Made by a program: the position numbers and the translations under genes | Source of the DNA: Muricea muricata | Taxonomy: Eukaryota > Cnidaria > Anthozoa > Malacalcyonacea > Plexauridae | Assembly: GCA_963855995.1 (NCBI GenBank) | Contig: OY979717.1 | Coordinates: 52,583,140-52,647,139 of the forward strand | Direction: 5' to 3' | DNA: 64,000 nt | Notes under the pieces: model-generated | The model's database searches: none | Seen by the model: the letters and a program-made list of their open reading frames with translations, nothing else | What the model was told of the DNA's origin: nothing | Shown here: piece after piece, positions 39,101 to 50,500 of the stretch | How the letters are laid out: each line of letters starts with the position of its first letter | Numbering within the stretch: the stretch's first letter is position 1

Positions 39101-39336
39101 AGGCACAACAAGTCAACAACTAATTTTTTGCTTACACTTAATTATACTAAAGCATGTCTTACGTATTAATCGCTCTGGCTTTATCATCACTTACTTTGAC
39201 AAACAGAGCATTGATTATCAAGGACTAAACAGGAAAAACATCTTGGATGACCGCAGGAATCAATGACTCTTCGTTTCTTGTTCTCGCCGTATTTCTCGTC
39301 ACACTCAGGACACTTGAGAAACTTGGGCACTTCCAT
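36105..39336 (-). CDS. RING-finger protein B (paralogue of the 27-33 kb gene)
   Basis: Five exons on the minus strand: 39336-39195, 37896-37780, 37331-37287, 37161-37072, 36421-36105. All junctions are phase 1 GT-AG; the total is 711 nt (236 aa). Exon 1 (142 nt) and exon 3 (45 nt) have exactly the same lengths as in RING gene A. Residues 9-46 form a complete C3HC4 RING with identical ligand spacing (KCPECDEKY ... DSCGHPRCFSC ... NQCSVC). Exon 3 encodes KYLRTLYRYDPEST, matching the paralogue's YLRTLYSYDPSSK. The shorter Ser-rich tail ends shortly after ISPRSSGYWSEVEYYSD. The two genes are clearly a tandem duplication with a diverged tail. E3 ligase activity is inferred from the RING only. The ATG at 39336 precedes the RING by eight residues, as in gene A. 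Confidence 0.78.
36764..36788. repeat. (AAT)n microsatellite
   Basis: TAATAATAATAATAATATG. Confidence 0.8.
37583..37770. mobile_element. Foldback MITE in RING gene B intron 2
   Basis: ATACGATAGCGACAATAGATTTGTTTTAGAACGACGTTTCGAAGTCATCTTGACCTCATT is an imperfect inverse of the segment ending ATCACTATCTTATTTGTCTA. It ends about 9 bp from the exon 2 donor site. Confidence 0.8.
38282..38298. repeat. Poly-G tract
   Basis: Run of about 17 G in RING gene B intron 1. Confidence 0.9.
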
Positions 39337-40389
39337 TGCTAGTTTTCCTATCATTCCAAAGGAATTTTTACTGTTCGTCCTAATTCCTTTATAGATACTG
39401 TGTCCTGCAATATTGGCATTTCGTTAATATTATCATTTCAATATTATCATTTCAAGTGAATTTTATAACTTGTTTGTCCAAGCTCCTTGAGTATACAAAG
39501 TCAGCATATATATATATCGAGTCACATCATAAAAGTGAGTGATACTGAGGAATAAGTTACAAGTTGATGAAAACTTTGTTCAGTATTCGTCGGTCAAGCT
39601 AGTGAGCTGTAGTTGGTCTTGTGCCAAAACTTCATGTCACTGGAACTTTGACCATGATGTGCTGAATGACTTCCCGAATCGGGACAACGCTCTAAACATG
39701 TTCGAATCTTTCAGTCGTTTTAACCGCACTGCTGATGCAACGTAAATTGGAGAGTTTTATCAATACTCGTCGTATCTTATTCTATTATTCAGCACCAAAA
39801 AAGAACCATGATTTGTAGCATTCGTAGAACATTACAAGCAACTATACGCACTGTGTTGCATCTAGTTAATAGATTTGCATACTGATACATAACCTACGTG
39901 CAGTGGCTATATTGAAAAGGTTTCGAAATTCCATATGCACCTCTGAATATAAGATTTATATGCGATATTATATTTTACAACAACTATAGCTGTATACCAC
40001 ATTATAATATAGTATACGAACAATATATGCATGTATATGTTCATGCTTTAAGATATCTTTACCTGAATTCAGTACAGCCTGAACAGCGATCTTTGAAAGT
40101 GTACTCTTCTTCTGATTCAAGTTGTTTGTTTCTACTCCTTTCCTTAGTCTTGCGGCGACCAGATTGCTATTGTGTTCAAATTATGTTCTTAAAAAGCAAC
40201 ATTGTGTGCTATTTAAAGGTTAATCTGGCATAGTTTCAATCCACATTTAATTCTTTAATCACTCCCACACATGACTATAGGAACACGCCTTCACCAACAC
40301 AATGTATATAAGAATGATTTAAAGTATTTAGGCGTTTTTTTATTTGTCTAAACATTATGATAAGCATATGGACAAATATTAAATTTCAA
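39337..40389. other. Upstream region of RING gene B
   Basis: Presumed promoter region. A 68-codon forward ORF at 39539-39745 has no domain, homologue known to me or donor site. No other feature was seen. Confidence 0.4.
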
Positions 40390-40921
40390 GATAACAACAA
40401 GCAAACTGAACTGCTTGGCAATGTCCAGGGAAACGGTATGTTATATATAGCTTTGCAGTTGTTGATCATGCCAAAAATATGTATTTTTATACTTATCAGT
40501 GCCAATATTTTCATTGTTAAAGGTATATTAATGTATTCAATAATTTTTCCTTATAATTGAATTGTTACCATGGAACGAAAGATGTCTTTATTTACGCCTG
40601 CATGTACTATTTTTCTAGTGCATATTTTGTCAAAAGCCTCTTTAATGTTGAATAATAGTTTATTAGGTTATAAATGGTGAAGTATCGGTGACGTGTCTCC
40701 AAGATTAGTCTGGTAAAAATTAATATATACTTCAGTTGAAAAACATTCAGGCAAAGTGATATAACCGAGGCTTATCCTATAGTTGCATGCATGTTCTTTG
40801 AAATAGTTTAATTCCATGATATTTTCTTTTAATCATTACAGTCTGTTCAGGAATTTGTGAGCAGAACATAGCCAACATACAAGAAAAGTCTGCCCAATAT
40901 AAAGAGCTACTTTCCAAGTGA
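40390..40921 (+). other. Candidate two-exon 3' gene fragment
   Basis: Two segments splice in phase: about 40390-40436 (after TTTCAAG; encodes DNNKQTELLGNVQGN; donor GTATG) and about 40842-40921 (after CATTACAG; encodes VCSGICEQNIANIQEKS and ends with TGA). The join is compatible, and the tail is coiled-coil-like. No start exon was found upstream, so this could be chance or the end of a gene with small exons. Confidence 0.25.
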
Positions 40922-42145
40922 ACAACGTCCTATCTCAGCGGTTTGCTTAGCCACATTTCAAGAGACGTTTGGCGTTCACAGCAAAAACCAAAGCGCCTAA
41001 CATGTGACAATTCCCAAGAGCGATAAAAACAATTATATCGTTGGCTAGGAAATATATTACTTCTACAATTTACCTAAAGACCAAAAGCACTGCACAGAAA
41101 CACTTTATTTTGGTGGTTGATGACGTCAAGTGCACTATTACTGCTTACATTGCTTGACATTTGAATTTTCCAAAGGCAGTTTTTAGTTTGACGTATACGC
41201 CAAACTAATTTACAAGATATGAAACGCCTATGAAACTGAGACATTCTTCTGGATTGAAGACCCTCAAAAACTAAGATTTAATGACTTTTCTAGTCACATA
41301 GCTTGACGTCCGACAACTGGCCCAAAGTTGTACGGCTGGACATGTTGACAGCGGTTCTCTGCAAACAGGAAACGTAACAACTAATTTGTGGTCAATTCGA
41401 ACGTCGGACGATTGAAACATCAATATTCAGTTGCTTATATCATCAATGACAAAAACAAATTAAAGTGTCTTAGAGAAGAACTTGTTAATAAAATCTCTTT
41501 GATAAATCGTATTGTTCAAACATTTAACGGTTGAGGATGTATATTGCAAAGTTTAACCGCTTCGAGTACTCTAAATCCCCAAATAAAACCCTTTATATGA
41601 CAAGATTCACAGCGAATGTAAAACGTCAGCTCGGACGTTAAGGGAATGAGACCCCCAACAGTGATATTTAGACTCTATTTATCTTAGCGCAGCATTTTCG
41701 ATTCTTTGAAACATTTTAAAGTTCATGATTTTGATTTTATAACAAAGGAAGTGATTGATGTTTTGGTAAACGGCAGTCGTAAGATTTTTATTTGCATGTT
41801 TTTACATGTTCTTTTGGCTGAAAAATTTATACCTAGTCTTGAAAGAGGTTCGATCAGACAATGATTAATTGAGATTGCGTGCATGATAGTCAGGCGGCGC
41901 TGTCAGCTTTAACAAACTGAAACTCACGATGCTGTACAGAAGTAAGTTAACGTTGTTTATCTCTAGCCTAGAGCCCTAGACCCAGGCTCTCGCTGCTAAG
42001 TTTATAAGTTTTATAACAGGCTCCGCCGTAACATCACATACATATACCCATAGGCCTCATGTGACTAGGTGCTATAGTGTCATACCACATGCCATATCTG
42101 CGTGTTTTCTTCACGTTTACTGAAGAACGCTGGTTTATTGCCTAA
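40922..42145. other. Gene-free stretch
   Basis: No ORF above 60 codons and no recognisable element. Confidence 0.45.
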
Positions 42146-42237
42146 GAGAGCGTTTTCAAATTTATTCACTTTGGAGAGCGTTTTCAACTCCATCCACTTT
42201 AGAGAGCGTTTTCAAATTTATCCACTTTAGAGAGTGC

Positions 42238-42269
<32 letters not shown>

Positions 42270-42309
42270 AACTTCATCCACTTTGGAGAGTGTTTCTAAA
42301 TTTATCTGG
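42146..42309. repeat. 28-bp minisatellite, about 5.9 copies
   Basis: Tandem units GAGAGCGTTTTCAAATTTATCCACTTTG at 28-bp spacing with few substitutions. It is followed by CTGGATACGTGTGGACGGGGTC, which looks like the end of a DNA transposon, so the array may be internal to such an element. Confidence 0.9.
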
Positions 42310-42502
42310 ATACGTGTGGACGGGGTCTAAATTTTTAAAGAATTTTACCATTCATATGCATTAAGTCTGGATGGTGCACCGTAATACAAAACCCAAAATA
42401 AATTAAAGACGGAAACACGTCATACTTTGAGATATCAGCAGCCATGTTGAATTTCCCTCCTTAAGGAGTGAATCAACGTAGTTTCTGTTGGAAAACTGAT
42501 GT

Positions 42503-43135
42503 TTAGGAAGCTTTTGCCTTAAAACGCAGAACCTTTGTTTCAAAACGAAAGCTATACATCCATTCAAGTAATTCAACTGCAGCTTTATTCAATGCGCAAA
42601 TTACTCAACCTATGACATCACAGTGCATAATTTCTTTTCAAAGATCATCAGCAGTTTGCAACGTGATCAATATATTCCGCACAAGTGCAGACACAGATCA
42701 AGTAATCGTAGTCTGCACACGTACAGCAGAGTGTTAGTTGTTTTCATTATTGTCAAATGCTACAAGTTAAGTTCCCATTCTCAATGATGCTCATTTTGCA
42801 CTGTGATGTCATAAGTTGTATAATTTATTTAACGAACAAAGTTGAATATGTCGAGAAGAAATAGAGCTAGAGGAATTGCGATAAAAAGTTGCACTGTCAT
42901 TTAAGTAATCTTTGCAATGCAATCAATAAATAGTTGGACAAAATTTCGTTTCATAGGCACTTTCGTCCTGGTTCTCAAATGTAGCTGACATCGGTGACCT
43001 CCATTGAAGTTAATCAATTACTCACAAGTAAGATGGTCTCACTTGAGCATCGAATGCTATAGATTTCTGCGACTGATATATAGCTTCCGTTTTGAAACAA
43101 AAGTTTTGCGCTTTAAGGCAAAAGCTAGCTACCTA
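42503..43135. mobile_element. MITE of about 630 bp with 55-bp TIRs
   Basis: The left end TTAGGAAGCTTTTGCCTTAAAACGCAGAACCTTTGTTTCAAAACGAAAGCTATA is an imperfect inverse of 43077-43135 (TATAGCTTCCGTTTTGAAACAAAAGTTTTGCGCTTTAAGGCAAAAGC...). No coding capacity inside. Confidence 0.85.
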
Positions 43136-44181
43136 AAAGTTAATTTGCTGCGTGCTTTTAAAAATGTGTATTGAATGTGTGCTGTCAACAGATTAACCCG
43201 TTTTCGTGATTTCAATGATTTCGAAAGATATTTGAAACGAATGAATTGATGTGATCCGGATGGATTTCACGAAGTTTCAAACTATTTTTTTTATATTTAC
43301 TTTCTCTTTCCGGGATTTCGTCAATCCGGCGAATTTACAGTTCGAAAGAGCATGCAAGCTTCAAGCTTTTGAATGCCACAATTATTGTAAACGGAGAAAA
43401 ATTGCCCGTCGAAAATCGAAATCGCATTTTTTCACCATTAGTGAAAATCTGTTGAAATTTAATCCCATTTGTGAATTAAAATTTACAAATTTTAGCTTAG
43501 GTAAGTAAATTTATTGCATCTTATAAGCCACATTAATTATTTCTCGTGACAGGTAAATGATTAATGGCATTTTCTTTTGTTCAAAGGTTTCATCTAAGTA
43601 TGCGATTTCGACCGGTTGTTTTCATTTGATTCGTATATTTACTCAATTTCTCTGCAAATTTCACAAAAATAGCGACACTCGAAAGCTAAAAGCCTGGTCT
43701 TACCGACTGCGAAAGAACGATTCTGTAAATTAAATAATAAACGCGACAGAGCACTCCAAATCTCGATTACTTTTTTTACACACCTTGCATAGTCGCATGA
43801 CAGTAACCGTAATTACATACATTAACGTTAGAAAGTATCGGAACACTAATGAAGCCAAAAAGATCTATAGCTGCCGTAATGATACTACCAATTTTTACTG
43901 AGAGCATCATTGGAAACAGCAACCTCGGTTGTTTTATACACGTGATTCAACGACAGAATTGTTTGCTTGTCAAAGTATGTCTTGAAAAGCAAACAAACAA
44001 TCAACTTTTGACAATTGAGTTGATAAGGCTAAGCCATGGAAAGTCATCCAGAAACAACAAAACCTTAATTGAAATATCATGGGTAATAAAATTTGAGGTT
44101 GCAAAGCAAATTTTTTTTTTGTCAGAGCAAAAATTTTAACAGCCCTCCAATGGGAATTGGGTTGACAAAAGAATTTACATA
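43136..44181. other. Gene-free stretch
   Basis: ORFs at 43251-43508 and 43849-44139 are AT-rich, domainless and unsupported. No other structure was seen. Confidence 0.4.
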
Positions 44182-44390
44182 GGATTGGCAACTCTTTTGT
44201 TATCTATATTTTATCTTCAGTTGAGCTCACCGGAAGCAAACATTGCCCAACTTGTATGGTAATTATGCTTATGAACTCAATTTCGTTTATGCGCGTAATT
44301 ACCATAGTGAGTTGTGCAATGTTTGTTTCCGGTTTATTCAAAATAACTGAACAGAAGATCGTGTGTAGTATTGAATAGCGTTGCCAATCC
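44182..44390. mobile_element. Hairpin MITE of about 209 bp
   Basis: Ends GGATTGGCAAC and GTTGCCAATCC are exact inverse repeats. Inner arms ACCGGAAGCAAACATTGCCCAACTTGTATGGTAATTATG and GCGTAATTACCATAGTGAGTTGTGCAATGTTTGTTTCCGGTT also pair. Confidence 0.88.
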
Positions 44391-44467
44391 ATTCCCCTTT
44401 CTAATATCTATGGTACTACACTCGTGCACGTAACATGCTAAAATAAACGATTACATATCCCATGTAA

Positions 44468-44517
44468 ACGTGACTATCCATATTGTTCTACAGGTGACTA
44501 TCCATATTGTTCTACAG
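44468..44517. repeat. 25-bp direct repeat, two copies
   Basis: GTGACTATCCATATTGTTCTACAGG occurs twice in tandem. Confidence 0.9.
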
Positions 44518-44548
44518 GCGGCTTTTAGCCAAAATTGTATGCTTTGCC

Positions 44549-47500
44549 TTAAGCGTTTTGACTTGGTCGTATTAGCATCTGAAAAGTCTTTGGATATATA
44601 TAGGATTCAGCAGCAGTGATTTCCCAGTACAATCCGTTTCTATTGCTTTTATACGGACCATTGGGGTTTAGTGATGCACAGTTGGTATACCACCACCCTC
44701 CTTTTTTTTTGCTTGAACTGGCACAGTCGTGCCGAGTATCTTTATCTTTTGTGTAGAATTTCATGCCATTGTGGTAGACCATTGTATCACGTTTCGCATT
44801 ACCTTAAGTGAAGGGAGAAATGACGTTCAAATCTTAAATGTACACGACGAACACGGCAAAGAAGACTATTATTTAATAGCTTTAAAATACACAGGATGAA
44901 TATTAGTACAAAACACATAGGGGTCCACCAAAGGAAGCTTCTACCGACGACCACATCAAATTCATGTAGTATATTCTCAATTCAGCTCAGGCTCATGTTC
45001 CTTGTTGTCTTCTCTACTGATGAATGCAATTTTGAAAAAGCACTGTGATTCAGAACTGACGAGAACATACCTGTATAGCCGGAGACCTGGAGTCGGTATT
45101 GTTCAGTTTCATTAGACACTGAAAAATGGCTGTAATTTGCGTGATATTCTTTATCAGTTTCCCGTTCTATCATATCTATTCTCAAAGAGTTATGGCCAGA
45201 CGTCGTTAGTCGATGGATTCTCTCCAACCCTAACCAGAACTCAGTGGCAAGGTTACCAAAGCCATTTTTATAGGCCACCCAGTCACGGAAGAAGTCTATC
45301 ATCCCGTTTTCTCGTCGTTGAATCACGGTCCAGCCACCATTGCCAAGACTCATGAGACATTTTACTTCAAAATTTCCCAGACCATCAGGGTCTACAACAT
45401 AAATACCATCTTCTCTCTCCCCATCTTCATAATGTTTCACACAGCTTTCTGTGAGAAAATAAAGTATATTATTATATAAAGTATACAGTACTTTATAGGT
45501 ATCATGTTCAACGCGAGAGATAAATATTAATCTGGTATTTCTGGTATTTATTCTATGTATATTTCTGGTATTTATTCTGCATATATTTTAATAAAATAAC
45601 TCATTCCCAATTAGTCAGTACTTCATTTGCAACATACCTTTCTGGATGCATGAAGCATCATAATCCTAACAATAAAAGGCAAGTATTAATTTAGATATTA
45701 AAACAACCACAAGCAATAACACTGAAAGGGAAGGATCTTCTTTGAGTATTTAGGTCTCCTAAGAGGGGAGATGATGACAAAATAGATTGAGATTTGCTGG
45801 GGCGGCAGGGAGGCCGGAACCTGAGAAGGGCCGGGGGGAGCAAACTTATGCTGAAGGGCCCCGACAAAATTTTAAAAATGTTAAAGGGCTTATCCGGGAA
45901 TGTGGAGGGTCAGTTTCTTTTTTGTTTGGTCAAATACGAGCCCGATTTCGTCGATTTACAATACCCCTGCGGGTTTTGTTATCACTAAGGCATCTTGAAA
46001 AGTGACTGTTCGAAAACGAGGCGAAAAACAACTGATAGCTCCGCTTTCATTGTCTTATACTCTTATATAATATTCTTTACTCTCACAGGACACTTCCTCC
46101 CTCCCCCTTGCGCCTCCCAGCAAAAGACAACGGGACAGTTACCCCTCCTGCCTCCTCTCCCCCCCCCGTCCAATTCCAGCGTCCCTGAGTGGCGACGCCG
46201 CAAGATTCCATTTCGTGAACCACCAGAATGATCAGTTACGGTCAGCGTCATCACTTACGATTTCAACGTCACTTTTGTACCGTGTGTGACATCCGGTTTG
46301 TCTAAATACGATTAAATATCTCGTGTATAGCTATTTCAGTTAAGGTTGTCGGTCTAAAAGCGTAAACTGTAAACTCTGAGCGCGCAAGGGATGATGGATT
46401 ATTGTTTATTTTCACCTCTAAACGTCGGAGCTGTTTCTTTATAGGGAAGTCACGACGGCAAATTTACTTAAGAAAATTCTCTGAGCTGGAGTATCCTAAG
46501 TAAACAATAATTCATCATCACTTGATCGCTCGTAGTTCACAGTTTACGCTTTTGGGCGTGAAATCTATGATGCAAAATATTTAAACTGTTTAGAGCCGAT
46601 AATTATAGTGACCGAAATGGAGGATAAAGATTTTCGTTGTCTCAGACTCAGTCAAAGTGAATAGACATAAGTTTTAGTAGGTTTATAAATATAATGCGTT
46701 TCATGATGGATATGTACCGTTGGTGTTCCTCCCGTTTTGAAGGCAATGCATAGAACATAAACATGCGGCATTTCTCCCCAAAATTTCAAGTATGGCTCAC
46801 CATCAAACATGAGAGAAAATAAAGTCATTTCCAGCAGATTCAAGTTCAGCAATTGGCCGGAAATTCAATAATGATAAGTGCATACATAATATATTTACCA
46901 AGGGTTAATAATGTCAAGTTTTTCTCCGACATTCTAATTAATTGCTTATATCTCGCAGTAGCATCGCCTCCTAAGGCAGGGTTTAAAAAATGAAGAAAAC
47001 GAAGTTTGACGAATTTAGAAATAATTGAGCTCTAGCCGGGATTCGGATTAGAACACCCTGGGAACGAGGTCGTCATACGCCAAGACGAGATTGCTGGAAA
47101 ACATCGAAACAATTTGTATTTATAATACAACTTCATCTAAATGAGTCGGAGCAGTCTAGGGAAAAGGTCAATGAGAGGTCCAGCCATCTCGGAGTGGTCC
47201 GACGATCTACAAAAAAGAAAATAAGCGGTGGCGCCATTGGGGGAAGGGCAAGTGCTCCCCCCCCCCCCCCACTTGAGTCATGGCACACTGCATACACAAA
47301 ACTTACATGTCACCGAAACAGTACTGCTATTATATTTACTAAGCAAAATTTGGCTAATTTTGTCACATGTAGTTTAAGATACAAGCAAAAGACACGGCAG
47401 TTATACCAAAACAAACAGCTAGGTAAGTTGCATTTACATTACATTAACTTTTTGAGATTTTGAAAAGATATATAGGCTTCGTATTCTTTGCTTATTTGAA

Positions 47501-50500
47501 GGGAAAATCAAAAACTGCTGGTTTATTAGGGTTTATATTATTAGATCTGGGTTCAAAAAGCAAAGTAATTTTCATATACTGTGATACGGCATCGTACACG
47601 ATAACGTTTTGTTTTGGCATGGTGGAAAAGACGGAGTACGGAGTGCGGAGTCACGGAGTACGGAGTCACGGAGTACGGAGTCACGGAGTACGGAGTCACG
47701 AAGTACGGAGTCACGGAGTACGGAGTCACGGAGTACGGAGTCACGGAGTACGGAGTCACGGAGTACGGAGTCAAGACGGAGTACGGAGTACGGAGTCTGT
47801 CTGTAAAGTGTTCCCCCAGACGTGGCGGTGACTTTTAAACAGACTCCGTCTTTTCCACTTTATGGGGGCATAAAATGGAAAACACGGAGTCCGTCTGTAA
47901 AATGTTTCCCCAGACGTGGCCGTGACTTTTAAACAGACTCCGTCTTTTCCACTTTATGGGAGCATAAATATATCTACGTTCATATTACAGCGTTCTATCG
48001 TATAGTAGCGTATCTATTTAACCACATATCAGGATATCATATAATCATAACGGATATCAATATCTTTATATCTAATCATATAAAAAGTTTCACCAGCGTC
48101 CAACCGCTAACACAATTATGCTCTTAACGTAGCAAAAAATAATATGAAATTAAGCTTTATCATTTATTTGGTAACTTCCAGCTATGGTTCTCATAAGCTA
48201 CAATCATATCATGCTCATTATTGTTGGAGCTATTTCCTTCCATGCTCAACGTTGCTGCCAATTTAAGCTTTGTTTGCAGTTTTCTAGAAGGCTCGTTCTT
48301 TTATTGGGATGAGCGTGTCACGTGTTTGAGCATTCAACTTTGAGTGGCTATAAAGAGTTGGGGTTCAATAATCCGGGATCAAGCATCATGTATATTTCTC
48401 GGGTTTCAAGGATAATATTGATGATTGTAGCTTAGGGAGACGCGTATCAGAACAGTTATAATATCATATGAGCAGGATGCATTATATATAAACTTGATAT
48501 ATGCGCTCACAACGTCTTACGATAAACGATTTTGTTCAGTGGACTCAAAAACAGTAATATGCAGTTTTGTGCACTTTTGCGTTATAAAGTACGCGTTGTT
48601 AACTTAATATTTCATATTAACAGTGAATACCCAAGTTCATTCGAATGTAATCTCGATGAAGTGGTAGAAGGTAAGGCTCAATCTGTGGAGCGACAAAGCA
48701 AGAACTCACCACAAAATTTGGCTGTTTTCGTAGAATGCATGCTGTAGCGCAATGAAAATAAACGTTGGAAATTTTGCTGTACGTTCTCCCTTGGAACATC
48801 CATTCTCTGGGCATCTTCGAAACAACGACCAAATCATTCGGAGCGTCAGGAATAGCAGTACCTTGTTTTAGTGGATTTCCACAGCCAAAGCACGTGGAGG
48901 TTTGTCCAGGGCAAAACTGAAGGAGGTAGAGCATAAAAACTCCGTACTCCGTACTCCGTGACTCCGTACTTCGTGACTCCGTACTCCGTGACTCCGTACT
49001 CCGTGACTCCGTACTTCGTGACTCCGTACTCCGTGACTCCGTGACTCCGCACTCCGTCTTTTCCACCATGCCTTTTGTTTTGGGTTTTTGCAAAAGTAAA
49101 GTGCTCTTTGCCAGGCGCTTGACGTTTAAGTGAGCCAAATTTAGGTTGGGTAAAGGCAATCTTTTGAATAAAAAATATCAGTTTCTATAAAATAAACAGA
49201 TTTCTTAATGGGAAGTGCTTGTGTACGGTATTTACGCACTTGTTAATTTGTTTCGCCAAACTCACTCGCTCGATCGTTGCACTCGCTCGTTCGTTTTGCG
49301 AAAACAAATTAACGCGTGTGTAAATACCATACGTCAGCAATTCCCATTAAGAAATCTATATATTATTTATAGGAGGATCTATCACCTTTTCACTTTGTTT
49401 CTGCTGGTAATCAACCACTCTAATTATCGCACTCTTACATATACCTGTCGAAGATTTCAGGCTGGCAGTCGAAAGCTTGTAATTACAGTTATAAATTAAA
49501 ATTAATATTCTTAATCAGAGAACCTCCGACGACTAACTTAATAACATAGCTCCCCAAAAGAGCGGCTAGTTTAACGTGTAAACACGTCACATTATGCTTG
49601 ATAAAATTGATGACTAAAATTTTGTATTATTTACATTTTATAAATAATAAAAATCATACATAAAAGAAACAGTTATTTGGCGTCGTGTGACATATTTACT
49701 TAATAAAGGCATTGGCAAAAAGCAGTGAGCTTCAGTCTTTTTAACATTCTATCTTGCTTCCCTCAAACATAAATATACCCCTCCAATGCCTCCCCTCTCC
49801 ATTTTGAAACCTGATGCCGCCACGAGCTCTGATGAAAATAACAGGCTTCGAACAAACTACCGCCCCTGGAGATTCGGCTTGAATTGTCAATTTGATTCCA
49901 TGCAGCTGACTGAGTAGCATGTATATTAATACCCGAAACGTCAAAACCAGACCAGCGAGACGAGACGACCGAAACGAAAACGATGCTATAAAACAACTTG
50001 TTAGCTATCTCATGTATATTTATATGTGCTTAGCTCTTACGCGTTCTATTAAAAAAACCTATCAAAGTATTATATGTTCTATCAAAATATGTATTTAATC
50101 AGTATCTGTAAATCGGATAAAGATTTTGATCTTTGAGATGCACAACAAGTTATCATATCGTATTGATTCTGCCGTTTCCTTTCGATGGTTTCGTTTCGAC
50201 GTTTCGGGTTTTAGCACATATCATAAAAAACTTTAGACTCTTTCGACATTCGCTTCGCTTTCAGCATCATCAGTGTATATATAAAGATAAATGGATAATT
50301 ATCACGCGCATTCAGCTACAATATACCTTTACTGGCTTGTCCAGAGAAATGTGGTCGTATGAAAAGTTTCTTTTCAATTCTCTTGATGTATTGTAAACAG
50401 TGTTATGCAGCAGTTCGCATTCACTTTCTTCAGCACACTCCGGTTTATCTTTGTAGTTCACAGATCGACAGCATGGATCATGTACACAGGAGACAACGCA

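Larger units (their letters stand above)
47612..49075. mobile_element. Foldback element with minisatellite arms
   Basis: GGCATGGTGGAAAAGACGGAGT near 47616 is repeated in inverse (ACTCCGTCTTTTCCACCATGCC) near 49050-49072. Each is continuous with an array of GAGTACGGAGTCACG (15 bp), in opposite orientation (about 47630-47795 and 48937-49058). Internally a 94-bp unit (CAGACGTGGCGGTGACTTTTAAACAG...) occurs twice in tandem at 47817 and 47911. The spacer is about 1 kb without a transposase. Confidence 0.85.

Noticed and set aside
38903-39106. Reverse ORF in RING gene B intron 1
   Set aside because: Acceptors tried lead to stops in the required phase. Only a short motif is shared with gene A.
39539-39745. 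Forward 68-codon ORF upstream of RING gene B
   Set aside because: No donor site, domain or partner exon. It may be chance.
42146-42309. CRISPR array
   Set aside because: Units are directly adjacent with no unique spacers, and the DNA is eukaryotic.
47460-47838. Repeat-peptide ORFs (GVRSH, ESRST, TEYGV) as genes
   Set aside because: They are by-products of a 15-bp minisatellite open in every frame, on both strands.
48617-49159. 180-aa reverse ORF containing ESRST repeats
   Set aside because: It runs across the right minisatellite array and intron DNA, with no domain, and sits inside the foldback element.
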